The notes under the pieces are model-generated. The model was not told where the DNA came from. It saw only the letters and a program-made list of their open reading frames with translations, and did not search any database. The position numbers were made by a program, and so were the translations under genes. Below, piece by piece: positions 55,616 to 64,000 of a stretch of DNA of 64,000 nt (positions are counted from its first letter, which is position 1; each line of letters starts with the position of its first letter). The stretch comes from DATJCV01 sp963707665 (lineage in GTDB: Bacteria > Pseudomonadota > Gammaproteobacteria > Burkholderiales > Burkholderiaceae_D), in the NCBI GenBank assembly GCA_963707665.1, contig CAVPQU010000018.1, positions 434,001-498,000 of the forward strand, written 5' to 3'.

Positions 55616-57708
55616 CCCGATTCAAGGTATGTAACTGCAATCACACCATGCCGCTGGATGCTGCCGCCGGCGCGCGGCTGGGGGCGGCACTGGGCAGCGA
55701 CGCGCTGCCGGTTGCCAGTCAATTGTGCCGCCGTCAGGTCGGCGATTATCTGAACGCGATCGACGGCGTGGATACCGTGGTCGTTGCCTGCACCCAGGAA
55801 CGCGCGCTTTTTGCCGAGTTGGCGCAGCAAAAAAAATCGGTGGCGCCGCTGCGCTTCGTGAATATCCGCGAGACCGGCGGCTGGAGCGCACAGGCCCGGG
55901 ATGCGCTGCCCAAGATGGCGGCGCTGCTGGCCGACGCGGCGCTGCCCGAGCCGGAGCCGGTGCCGGCGGTCAGCTACGAGTCGGGTGGCCATGTGCTGAT
56001 CATCGGCACGGCCGACCAGGCGCTGCCGTGGGCCAGGAAGCTGGGCGAGCAACTGGAGGTCAGCGTCCTGTTGACCTCCCGCCGCGGCACCAGCGAGATG
56101 CTGGACGATCGGTCATTCCCGACCTTTTCCGGCAGCCGGATCGCCATCAACGGCTGGCTCGGTGCCTTCGAGGTCAGCTGGCGCCAGGATAATCCAATCG
56201 ACCTGGAAACCTGCACCCGCTGCATGGCCTGCATCGATGCCTGTCCGGAAAGCGCGATCGACCTGACCTATCAGATCGATCTCGACAAATGCAAATCGCA
56301 TCGCGCTTGCGTCGCCGCCTGCGGCGCGATCGGCGCGATCGACTTCGTGCGCGAGGCGAACGAGCGCAGCGGTTCCTACGATCTGATTTTCGATTTGTCG
56401 CAAACACCGACGCTGCGCCGGCATCAATTGCCGCAAGGGTATTTTGCGCCCGGCCAGGATCTCTCCCGCCAGGCCGGCGACGCCTTGAAACTGGCGCAAT
56501 TGGTGGGCGAGTTCGAGAAGCCGCGTTTTGTTCGCTACAAGGAAAAATTGTGCGCCCATGGCCGCAATGGAAAAATCGGCTGCACCGCCTGCCTCGATGT
56601 CTGTTCCGCCGAAGCGATCCGGCATGACGGCAACCACGTCAAGATCGATCCGAATCTGTGCGCCGGCTGTGGTGCCTGCAGCACTGTCTGCCCGTCCGGC
56701 GCGATCGAATATTCTTATCCGCGCGCGACTGATATGGGTACCCGGATCAAAACCATGCTGGCTGCCTACAACGGCGCTGGCGGTCGGCAGGCTGCGTTGC
56801 TGTTCCACAGCAAGGAACAGGGTGCAGCGCTGATCGAGCAAACTGGCCGCTTGGCGATGGTCGGCGGTCGCGGCATGCCGGCGCGCGTGATTCCACTCGC
56901 CGTCCATCATGTTGCTTCAGTCGGGATCGATCTGTGGCTGGCGGCGCTGGCCTATGGTGCGGCCAACATCGCGGTATTGATGACCGGCGAGGAAGCGCCG
57001 CAGTATGTCGATGCGCTGGAACAACAGATGGCCAGTGCGCAGGCGATCCTGTCGGGCCTGGGTTATGCCGGCACGCACATTCAATTGATCCGGGCAGCGA
57101 ATGCCGCGGAACTGGAAACGGCGCTGCACGCGCTGCAGGCCGCCACCGTTCCAGCGGCGCGCGCCAGTTTCAATGTCGCCGCGGACAAGCGCGATACACT
57201 GGATTTTGCGATTGATCACTTGTTGAAATTCGCGCCCCAGCCGAGGGAGGAAATCGCCTTGCCGGCCGGGTCGCTGTTTGGCACGGTCAACCTGAACAAG
57301 GATGCCTGTACCCTGTGCATGTCTTGCGTAGGCGCCTGCCCGGAGTCGGCGCTGATGGACAATACCGATTTGCCGCAGCTGCGCTTTGTCGAAAAAAATT
57401 GCGTCCAATGTGGACTGTGCGAGAAGACCTGCCCGGAAAACGCGATCACGCTGACGCCGCGCCTGTTGCTGACCGCTGACGCGCGGAAGGCGCGCGTGAT
57501 CAACGAAGCCGTGCCATATCACTGCATTCGCTGTCAGAAACCGTTCGGGACCTTGCAGATGATTGACAACATGCTGGCAAAGCTTTCGTTGCATAGTGCC
57601 TTTGCCGGCAATCTGGACCGCATCAAGATGTGCTCCGACTGCCGCGTGGTCGACATGATGGAAAACAAGAAGGAAGTGTCGATTCTCGATGTAAGCCGGC
57701 CGCATTGA
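55612..57708 (+). CDS. Polyferredoxin-type 4Fe-4S protein of the formate dehydrogenase locus
   Basis: A 698-residue cytosolic iron-sulfur protein. An N-terminal domain (residues 1-190) includes CNCNHTMPLD and a conserved VACTQERALF. Then come at least six 4Fe-4S-type clusters of cysteines: CTRCMACIDACPES (Cys201), CKSHRACVAACGAIG, CTACLDVCSAE, CAGCGACSTVCPSG (about 350), CTLCMSCVGACPES (about 567) and CVQCGLCEKTCPEN (about 597), plus CIRC and CSDC near the end. It could carry electrons between the two dehydrogenases or to another acceptor, or act in maturation; neither is shown. Confidence 0.88.
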   Translation: MTRFKVCNCNHTMPLDAAAGARLGAALGSDALPVASQLCRRQVGDYLNAIDGVDTVVVACTQERALFAELAQQKKSVAPLRFVNIRETGGWSAQARDALPKMAALLADAALPEPEPVPAVSYESGGHVLIIGTADQALPWARKLGEQLEVSVLLTSRRGTSEMLDDRSFPTFSGSRIAINGWLGAFEVSWRQDNPIDLETCTRCMACIDACPESAIDLTYQIDLDKCKSHRACVAACGAIGAIDFVREANERSGSYDLIFDLSQTPTLRRHQLPQGYFAPGQDLSRQAGDALKLAQLVGEFEKPRFVRYKEKLCAHGRNGKIGCTACLDVCSAEAIRHDGNHVKIDPNLCAGCGACSTVCPSGAIEYSYPRATDMGTRIKTMLAAYNGAGGRQAALLFHSKEQGAALIEQTGRLAMVGGRGMPARVIPLAVHHVASVGIDLWLAALAYGAANIAVLMTGEEAPQYVDALEQQMASAQAILSGLGYAGTHIQLIRAANAAELETALHALQAATVPAARASFNVAADKRDTLDFAIDHLLKFAPQPREEIALPAGSLFGTVNLNKDACTLCMSCVGACPESALMDNTDLPQLRFVEKNCVQCGLCEKTCPENAITLTPRLLLTADARKARVINEAVPYHCIRCQKPFGTLQMIDNMLAKLSLHSAFAGNLDRIKMCSDCRVVDMMENKKEVSILDVSRPH

Positions 57709-57738
57709 CCGCATTGCTTTCTGAAGTAAGGAGCGCGC

Positions 57739-58356
57739 ATGACAAACCGGGAAGCGCTGATTGCCGAGGCGCCAGAGCAGGATGAAGAGTTGGCGCGAGC
57801 CGACTGGTATGGCACTCTGGCCAGCCTTTTTTGTGCGCCGCCTTCGCAGGAGTTGCTGGATCGAATTGCGGCAGCGGATCTGGGCGCGGGTGGACTGTTG
57901 CGCGGTGCCTGGCGCGAATTGGCGGCGGTGGCCGGAAAAATGGATGCCGAAGCGGTGAGGGATGAATATGAACGCCTGTTTATTGGCGTCGGCAAGCCGG
58001 AAGTCATGCTGTACGGTTCCTATTACCTGTCCGGCTTCCTGATGGAAAAGCCGCTGGTCGCCCTGCGTACCGATTTGTCTGCCTTGGGCCTGCAACGCGC
58101 CGAAACGATGGTCGAGAGCGAAGACCATATCGCTACTCTGTGCGAAGTGATGCGGTATCTGATTACGTCGGATGATGCGCGCCATACCGGCCTGTCGGTG
58201 CAAAAGAAATTTTTTGCGGATCACCTGCAACCGTGGGTAAACACCTTGTGGGAAACGCTGGAGCAGCGAGCGGATGCGGTGTTTTATGCGCCGGCGGCAC
58301 GCGTGGCGCGCTGCTATTTTGAAATTGAGATGCAGGCCTTCGATCTGTTTGCCTAG
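57739..58356 (+). CDS. TorD/DmsD-family molybdoenzyme chaperone
   Basis: A 205-residue cytosolic all-helical chaperone of the TorD family (LASLFCAPPSQELLDRI, EYERLFIGVGKPEVMLYGSYYLSG, family motif region LSALGLQ). Such proteins bind the Tat leader of a molybdoenzyme until its cofactor is inserted. Position just before the Tat leader protein and periplasmic formate dehydrogenase makes that enzyme the likely client. It follows the polyferredoxin by 30 nt with AAGGAG. Confidence 0.9.
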   Translation: MTNREALIAEAPEQDEELARADWYGTLASLFCAPPSQELLDRIAAADLGAGGLLRGAWRELAAVAGKMDAEAVRDEYERLFIGVGKPEVMLYGSYYLSGFLMEKPLVALRTDLSALGLQRAETMVESEDHIATLCEVMRYLITSDDARHTGLSVQKKFFADHLQPWVNTLWETLEQRADAVFYAPAARVARCYFEIEMQAFDLFA

Positions 58357-58502
58357 GTCATCCGGGAAAGGTTTGCTGGTGGAAATGCCTGGTCCAGGGT
58401 CAATATATTCATGGTTGCGTTTGCTGAAAAAACCTGTAATACTGATTTTTAATTAAATAATAAAAACGCATTTCTTACTGTCGTATCCTTTCGGAGACAA
58501 AG

Positions 58503-58694
58503 ATGACAGAGCAAAAGAAAATCGCGAGGCGCAGCTTGTTTGCTGGCCTTGGCTTGATCGCAGCAGCCGGTCTGGCCGTCAAACTCTCTCCTAAGGCAAC
58601 GCCCTTGAATTCGTCTGCGCCGGAAGAACCGGCGGGCGATGGTTACCGCTTGACTGACCACGTCAAAAAATACTACCGCACCACGGCAATCTAA
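58503..58694 (+). CDS. Formate dehydrogenase-region Tat leader protein
   Basis: A 63-residue protein with a twin-arginine signal (IARRSLFAGLGLIAAAGLAV) and a short mature part ending DHVKKYYRTTAI. It matches the small 'formate dehydrogenase region TAT target' family, always found just upstream of the catalytic subunit of periplasmic enzymes. Role unknown. A GGAG site precedes the ATG. Confidence 0.88.
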   Translation: MTEQKKIARRSLFAGLGLIAAAGLAVKLSPKATPLNSSAPEEPAGDGYRLTDHVKKYYRTTAI

Positions 58695-58710
58695 CTAACG
58701 AGGTGACACC

Positions 58711-61672
58711 ATGCTGTTAACTCGCAAGGCCCAGGGCGGCCAGCGCTCTCACTCGCGTTTTTCGTCGAGCTTGTCCGATTCGCTGTCGCGCGCCCTGCCG
58801 ACGATGGATAGGCGGATGTTCCTGAAGCGATCCGGAATCGGCGTTGGTGCCGGTATCGCGATCTCCCAACTGGGATTGATCGAAAAAGCGAAAGCCGCTG
58901 GTGACGACAAGCCTGCCGGCAAAAAGATCGAAGTCAGACGCACGGTCTGCTCCCATTGTTCGGTCGGATGTGCGGCGGACGCGATTGTCGAGAACGGCGT
59001 TTGGGTCAGGCAGGAGCCGGTATTCGACTCCCCAATAAACTTGGGGGCTCACTGCGCCAAGGGGGCCGCGCTGCGCGAGCATGGGCACGGCGAATACCGT
59101 TTGAAATATCCAATGAAGCTGGTCAACGGAAAGTATCAGCGCATCAGCTGGGACCAGGCACTGAACGAAATTTCCGCCAAACTCCTGGATATCAGGAAGG
59201 CCAGCGGTCCGGACGCCGTGTTCTGGGTCGGTTCGTCCAAGCATAACAATGAACAAGCGGCACTATTGCGCAAGTTTGTCTCGTTTTTCGGCACCAATAA
59301 TTGCGACCACCAGGCGCGCATCTGCCACTCGACCACGGTGGCGGGCGTTGCGAATACCTGGGGCTATGGTGCCATGACCAATAGCTACAACGATATGCAG
59401 AATTCGAAGGCGGCACTGTATATCGGGTCCAACGCGGCCGAGGCGCACCCGGTATCGATGCTGCACATGCTGCATGCCAAGGAAACCGGTACCAAGATGA
59501 TCGTGGTCGATCCGCGCTTTACACCGCACAGCCGCCAAGGCCGACCAATATATTCGTATCCGTTCTGGTACCGACATCCCGTTCCTGTACGGCTTGCTGT
59601 ATCACATCTTCAAGAACGGGTGGGAAGACAAGAAGTACATCAATGATCGCGTCTACGGCATGGACAAGGTCCGGGACGAGGTAATGACATGGACGCCGGA
59701 AAAGGTCGAAGAGGCCTGCGGCGTGCCGGAAGCGGAAATGTATAAGGCGGCGGAAACGATGGCCAAGAACCGGCCGTCCACGCTGGTCTGGTGCATGGGA
59801 CAAACCCAGCATAGCATCGGCAACGCCATGGTGCGCGCGTCCTGCATTGTTCAGCTGGCACTGGGAAACGTCGGCGTGTCTGGGGGCGGGGCGAATATTT
59901 TCCGTGGCCACGACAACGTTCAGGGCGCGACCGACGTCGGGCCGAATCCGGATTCGCTGCCTGGCTATTACGGACTGGCGACCGGAGCATGGAAGCACTG
60001 GGCAGCGGTGTGGGGCGTGGACTATGAATGGATCAAAAAACAGTATCCGTCGCAGGCGATGATGGAAAAATCCGGCACGACAGTATCGCGCTGGGTGGAT
60101 GCAGTGCTGGAGAAAAGCGATCTGATCGACCAGGACAACAACGTTAAGGCTATTCTGTTCTGGGGCCACGCGCCCAATTCGCAAACGCGTGGGCTGGACA
60201 TGAAAAAGGCCCTGGACAAGGTCGATCTGGTCGTCGTCATTGACCCTTATCCTTCCGCCACGGCGGCGATGACGGCGATGAAGGTCGAGGGGCAGGAGTT
60301 GAATCCGAACCGCGCTGCCTATCTCTTGCCGGCCGCGACCCAGTTTGAGACGTCCGGTTCAGTCACTGCGTCGAATCGTTCGCTGCAGTGGCGTGAGAAA
60401 GTGATCGAGCCGTTGTTCGAGTCGCGGACCGACCAGATGATCATGTATCAATTGGCTGAGAAACTGGGCTTCGGCAAGGAATTGGTGGCGAAGATCAAAC
60501 TGGTGCCGGGCAAGGGCGGCATGATGGAGCCGGAGCCGGAAGACATGCTGCGTGAAATCAACCGTGGTTCCTGGACCATCGGCTACACCGGGCAATCGCC
60601 TGAGCGCCTGAAAGCGCACATGCGCAACATGCATTTGTTCGACGTGAAAACCTTGAAATGCACCAGCGGCAAGGATGCAGCCACCGGCTATGATCTTAGC
60701 GGCGACTATTTCGGCTTGCCATGGCCCTGCTATGGAACCCCCGAGCTGAAGCACCCGGGTTCGCCGAATCTGTATGACACTTCCAAGCATGTGATGGATG
60801 GTGGCGGCAATTTCCGTGCGAACTTCGGGGTCGAACGCAATGGAGTCAATTTGCTGGCTGAAGATGGCTCGCACTCGCTTGGGGCGGATTTAACCACCGG
60901 CTATCCCGAGTTCGACGATGTGCTGCTGAAGAAACTGGGTTGGTGGAATGACTTGACTGACGCCGAGAAGAAAGCGGCGGAAGGCAAGAACTGGAAGACG
61001 GATCTGTCCGGTGGTATCCAGCGCGTGTGCCTGAAGGTGCATGGTGTGCATCCATTTGGCAATGCCAAGGCGCGTGCACTGGTCTGGAATTTTCCCGATC
61101 CGGTACCTTTGCACCGCGAGCCGATCTATGGAACCAGGCCGGATCTGGTGGCCAAATACCCGACGCACGACGACAAGAAGGCATTCTGGCGCATGCCCAC
61201 CTTGTACAAGTCGCTGCAGCAGAAGAATGTGGAAGAAAAACTGTACGAAAAATTCCCAATCATTCTGACTTCCGGCCGGCTGGTCGAATACGAGGGTGGC
61301 GGCGAAGAGACCCGTTCCAATCCATGGCTGGCCGAGCTGCAGCAGGAAAATTTCGTCGAAATTAATCCGAAAGCCGCTGCTGAGCGCGGTATTCGAAATG
61401 GCGACTTCGTGATCGTGGCAACTCCGACTGGGGCGCGCATCAAGGTCAGGGCGCAGGTCACACCGCGCGTCGGACCCGATACCGCGTTTGTTCCTTTCCA
61501 TTTTTCCGGCTGGTGGCAGGGCAAGGATCTGCTCGAATACTATCCTGAAGGAGCCCATCCGATCGTGCGCGGCGATGCGGTCAATACCGCAACCACGTAT
61601 GGCTATGATTCCGTGACGATGATGCAGGAAACCAAAACCACGATCTGCAATATTGAAAAATTCCAGGCTTGA
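58711..61672 (+). CDS. Periplasmic formate dehydrogenase catalytic subunit, frame broken near 59524
   Basis: Molybdopterin enzyme oxidising formate in the periplasm, 986 residues when repaired. A 31-residue n-region precedes a Tat motif DRRMFLKRSG; the 4Fe-4S motif is CSHCSVGC with HCAKGAAL, and the catalytic residue is Cys205 in ARICHSTTV, so it is not a selenoprotein. Removing one C of CC 59524-59525 joins VVDPRFT to RTAAKADQYIRIRSGTDIPF. The C-terminal domain has IILTSGRLVEYEGGGEETRS. It follows the Tat leader gene by 16 nt. Confidence 0.94.
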
Positions 61673-61774
61673 TTTTGCTGTTGCGTCGAAGGATTCAATA
61701 GGAAGCCTGATCTGAGGCTTGATGTTAACCCGGGCGGCATTGTTCGCATCCGGTCAGACAAGGAGGCACGGCAA

Positions 61775-62404
61775 ATGGCACGGATGAAATTTATTTGCGA
61801 TGCGGAACGCTGCATCGAGTGCAACGGCTGCGTAACCGCATGCAAGAACGAGAACGAAGTACCCTGGGGTGTGAACCGGCGCCGTGTGGTGACCATCAAC
61901 GATGGGATAGTCGGCCAGGAAAAATCCGTATCGGTCGCTTGTATGCATTGTTCCGATGCACCGTGCATGGCGGTCTGTCCGGTGGATTGTTTCTACCATA
62001 CTGACGATGGTTTGGTGCTGCATGATAAGGATGTTTGCATCGGTTGCGGCTACTGCTCTTACGCTTGTCCGTTCGGGGCGCCGCAGTTTCCATCCAACGG
62101 CACGTTTGGCTTGCGCGGCAAGATGGACAAATGCACGTTTTGCGCCGGCGGCCCGGAAGCCGATGGCTCGCAGGCTGAATTTGAAAAATATGGGCGCAAT
62201 CGTCTGGCGGAAGGCAAACTGCCGGCCTGCGCAGAAATGTGTTCCACCAAGGCATTGCTAGGTGGCGATGGCGATGTAATTGCAGACATTTTGCGAAATC
62301 GTGTCATGCATCGCGGTAAAGGCAGTGAAGTATGGGGTTGGGGTACCGCCTACGGCAAGTCGCACAATCCAGATGCGAAAGCTCCGGAGGAGAAAAAATC
62401 ATGA
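61775..62404 (+). CDS. Formate dehydrogenase FeS (beta) subunit
   Basis: A 209-residue ferredoxin-like subunit that passes electrons from the catalytic subunit to cytochrome b. Four 4Fe-4S motif groups are visible: CIECNGCVTACKNE, CMHCSDAPCMAVCPVD, CIGCGYCSYACPFG, and CTFCAGG with CAEMCSTKA. It has no C-terminal membrane helix, unlike E. coli FdnH. AAGGAGG precedes the ATG; its stop overlaps the next start as ATGA. Confidence 0.94.
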   Translation: MARMKFICDAERCIECNGCVTACKNENEVPWGVNRRRVVTINDGIVGQEKSVSVACMHCSDAPCMAVCPVDCFYHTDDGLVLHDKDVCIGCGYCSYACPFGAPQFPSNGTFGLRGKMDKCTFCAGGPEADGSQAEFEKYGRNRLAEGKLPACAEMCSTKALLGGDGDVIADILRNRVMHRGKGSEVWGWGTAYGKSHNPDAKAPEEKKS

Positions 62405-62625
62405 TCCGTCTGATTGGGATTGCTCTGCTGACGGTGGGCTTGGCCGCCTGTAGTGAACCAAACCAGTCTTTATATGCATCGAGCGCAAAAGTAGATGGCA
62501 AGCCTTGGCAGGGCGCACAAAATTCATTTGTCGCGCCCGGCTGGCAGCCTGGCGACAAAACGCGCTGGGAAAACCAATTGCGGGAGCGCGCAAAAACGCA
62601 AAATGAATACTTGAAGGTTCACTGA
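62401..62625 (+). CDS. Small lipoprotein of the formate dehydrogenase operon
   Basis: A 74-residue predicted lipoprotein: signal MIRLIGIALLTVGLAACSEP with lipobox LAAC (Cys17), then a polar mature region (VDGKPWQGAQNSFVAPGWQP) rich in Gln, Trp and Lys. It is coupled by ATGA overlap to the FeS subunit and precedes the cytochrome subunit by 21 nt, so it is made together with the complex and may anchor or stabilise it at the membrane. I do not recognise a named family. Confidence 0.78.
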   Translation: MIRLIGIALLTVGLAACSEPNQSLYASSAKVDGKPWQGAQNSFVAPGWQPGDKTRWENQLRERAKTQNEYLKVH

Positions 62626-62646
62626 GCATATGGTGCAGGAGTCATC

Positions 62647-63804
62647 ATGAAAAAATGGATTGCCGGCTTGGGGCTGAGTTTTTCACTGATGCTGGTGACG
62701 ACTGGCGGTGCCTTGGCCCAAAATCAGGATGCGGGTCATCCTGTCGTCGCTGCGCCTAATGCTTCGCAATCGATTCCCAATGTCGAATCGGAGTCGCTTG
62801 AGTATCTGAAGCAGAATCAGGCTGAGCGAACCCGAGACCAGCCCGGCAATCTGGCTCCAACCTACCGGATTGTAAAAGAAGGTCGGCAAAATTATTCCAG
62901 TTTGCCGGCGCGCGAGGCCGGGGTTCTGATCCAACCTAAAGTGCGCTTTCCAGGACAGGCGCACGCCACGACAGCTGGCGAAGCCTGGCGCAATTATCGC
63001 AACGGCCCGCTGACGCAGATTGGTGGCTGGATGCTGGTTGTGGCGGTATTGGGTATTGCCGTTGCGTATCTTGTGTTTGGCACGTCCAAATTGAAGGAGC
63101 GCCCATCTGGCAGGGTGATTGAACGCTTCACTTCGCTGGAGCGGATTGCCCACTGGACCACCGCCATCAGTTTTATTGTGCTTGCGCTAACCGGCATTAC
63201 CATGCTGTTCGGGCGCTACATCATATTGCCGCTATTCGGTGCCACTTTGTTTGGATGGTTTTCATTTGCCTGCAAGAATATCCATAATTTTGTTGGCCCA
63301 GTCTTCACCGTGGCGTTGGTCGTCGTTTTTCTCATCTTCGTCAAGGACAACCTGGCAGAAGCGACTGACGTGAAATGGTTGACGCGGCTGGGTGGCATAT
63401 TCGGCAAGGAAAATGTAAGCTCGGGACGCTTTAATGCTGGCGAAAAGCTCTGGTTTTGGGGTGGTGTAGTGCTGCTCGGCCTGTTTGTCAGCAGTTCCGG
63501 CTTTGTGCTGAACATGTTGATTCCGGGATTCGACTACACGCGCGGCAATATGCAAATCGCCAACGTGGTCCACCTTATCAGTGCGGTGATTTTCATGAGC
63601 ATTGCACTTGGACATATCTACATGGGCACGCTTGGCATGGAAGGCGCCTACACGGCGATGGCCACCGGATATGTTGATGACGAGTGGGCGAAAGAACATC
63701 ATGATCTGTGGTACGACGACATCCAGAGCGGCAAAATTCCACGGATCCGCAGTGAGGATGCAACCGGCAAAAATACCGCGTATCGGCTGCCTGCCGAAGG
63801 CTGA
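62647..63804 (+). CDS. Formate dehydrogenase cytochrome b (gamma) subunit
   Basis: A 385-residue membrane subunit transferring electrons to quinone. A Sec signal (GGALAQ cleavage near residue 25) precedes a soluble region of about 100 residues, then a first helix (WMLVVAVLGIAVAYLVF) and four helices of the FdnI type with candidate haem His residues in ERIAHWTTAISF, CKNIHNFVGP, ANVVHLISAV and ALGHIYMGTLG. The C-terminus is cytosolic (DEWAKEHHDLWYDDI). The long N-terminal extension is typical of the FdoI-like form in betaproteobacteria. Confidence 0.92.
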   Translation: MKKWIAGLGLSFSLMLVTTGGALAQNQDAGHPVVAAPNASQSIPNVESESLEYLKQNQAERTRDQPGNLAPTYRIVKEGRQNYSSLPAREAGVLIQPKVRFPGQAHATTAGEAWRNYRNGPLTQIGGWMLVVAVLGIAVAYLVFGTSKLKERPSGRVIERFTSLERIAHWTTAISFIVLALTGITMLFGRYIILPLFGATLFGWFSFACKNIHNFVGPVFTVALVVVFLIFVKDNLAEATDVKWLTRLGGIFGKENVSSGRFNAGEKLWFWGGVVLLGLFVSSSGFVLNMLIPGFDYTRGNMQIANVVHLISAVIFMSIALGHIYMGTLGMEGAYTAMATGYVDDEWAKEHHDLWYDDIQSGKIPRIRSEDATGKNTAYRLPAEG

Positions 63805-63883
63805 TCGGCTTCGCCACGAAATCTGTTGTATCGTTGCCGTCAGGCGCTGATCAAGTCGGCAAATGATTCACCCATCCTAAAGG

Positions 63884-63902
63884 GTGTTGCCTGGTGCAAC
63901 AC
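63884..63902 (+). promoter_or_regulatory. Perfect hairpin just upstream of fdhD
   Basis: GTGTTGC and GCAACAC form a 7-bp stem around CTGGT, ending 8 nt before the fdhD ATG, where a ribosome site would lie. No normal Shine-Dalgarno is visible there, so the hairpin may influence translation. Confidence 0.45.
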
Positions 63903-63910
63903 GCAAGCCT

Positions 63911-64000
63911 ATGTCGTTTCGCCCGCTTCTATCCAATTCCAGTGTTGACCTGACTCGCGAGATTGAAGCCGTGGATGAGCGTGGCCGGGTGTCGACCATC
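63911..64000 (+). CDS. fdhD: FdhD, formate dehydrogenase sulfur-transfer protein (start only)
   Basis: Thirty codons before the window ends: MSFRPLLSNSSVDLTREIEA, then VDERGRVSTI. The L.REIE.VDE.G pattern is the FdhD N-terminus. FdhD carries sulfur from IscS to the molybdenum cofactor of formate dehydrogenase and belongs in this operon. The identification relies on a short stretch plus context. Confidence 0.65.
   Translation, partial: MSFRPLLSNSSVDLTREIEAVDERGRVSTI

Overview
The window is chromosomal DNA of a GC-rich Gram-negative bacterium. Gene content and order (tol-pal; thrS-infC-rpmI-rplT-pheST-ihfA-merR; an NAD-linked Fds formate dehydrogenase with a NuoEF-like diaphorase) fit a betaproteobacterium of the Burkholderiales, probably Oxalobacteraceae or a relative. 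The placement rests on protein resemblance and synteny only. There is no rRNA, phage, CRISPR array or intact insertion sequence.

Layout. 1-4511 (minus): tol-pal envelope operon ybgC-tolQ-tolR-tolA-tolB-pal. 4.7-12.1 kb: YdfG-type dehydrogenase, flavodoxin, alpha/beta hydrolase, Na+/H+ antiporter, thioredoxin 2, AsmA protein. 12.4-15.0 kb: tRNA-Val(GAC), acylphosphatase, a sulfatase-modifying-enzyme remnant, hemN. 15.4-29.3 kb: low-oxygen and nitric-oxide block with B12-dependent ribonucleotide reductase, a Dnr-like regulator, NnrS, two DUF2249 proteins, oxygen-independent ubiquinone genes ubiU/V/T, a DGC protein and quinol NO reductase; four FNR/DNR-like boxes lie at or near its promoters and upstream of hemN. 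29.6-37.4 kb: translation block. 37.6-43.1 kb: NCS1 transporter and upp, an exonuclease, a glycosyltransferase/deacetylase pair. 43.1-45.1 kb: glutathione-dependent formaldehyde oxidation (fghA, adhC). 45.5-49.4 kb: GNAT protein, metG, mrp. 49.8-64.0 kb: a large formate oxidation locus, with a cytosolic NAD+ enzyme (fused NuoE/NuoF-like subunit plus NuoG-like catalytic subunit), then DUF3305, DUF3306, a polyferredoxin, a TorD-like chaperone and a Tat leader protein, then a periplasmic Tat-exported enzyme with FeS and cytochrome b subunits, then the start of fdhD.

How it fits together: formaldehyde is taken through AdhC and FghA to formate, which is oxidised in the cytosol to give NADH or in the periplasm to feed the quinone pool. 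The anaerobic quinone, haem and deoxynucleotide genes and the NO-handling genes suit a facultative denitrifier or NO detoxifier.

Two things cut across the annotation. First, ten intergenic elements share an unusual layout: two direct GGRGTATRT boxes exactly 53 nt apart (54 in one copy) with a central SCG core, sometimes linked to a REP-type hairpin. I do not recognise this family; it is the best candidate for something undescribed. Second, 18 reading frames in conserved genes are each broken by what looks like one extra base within a homopolymer. Removing that base restores a full-length protein every time, so these are probably sequence errors; the affected genes are given as single CDSs with the position stated.
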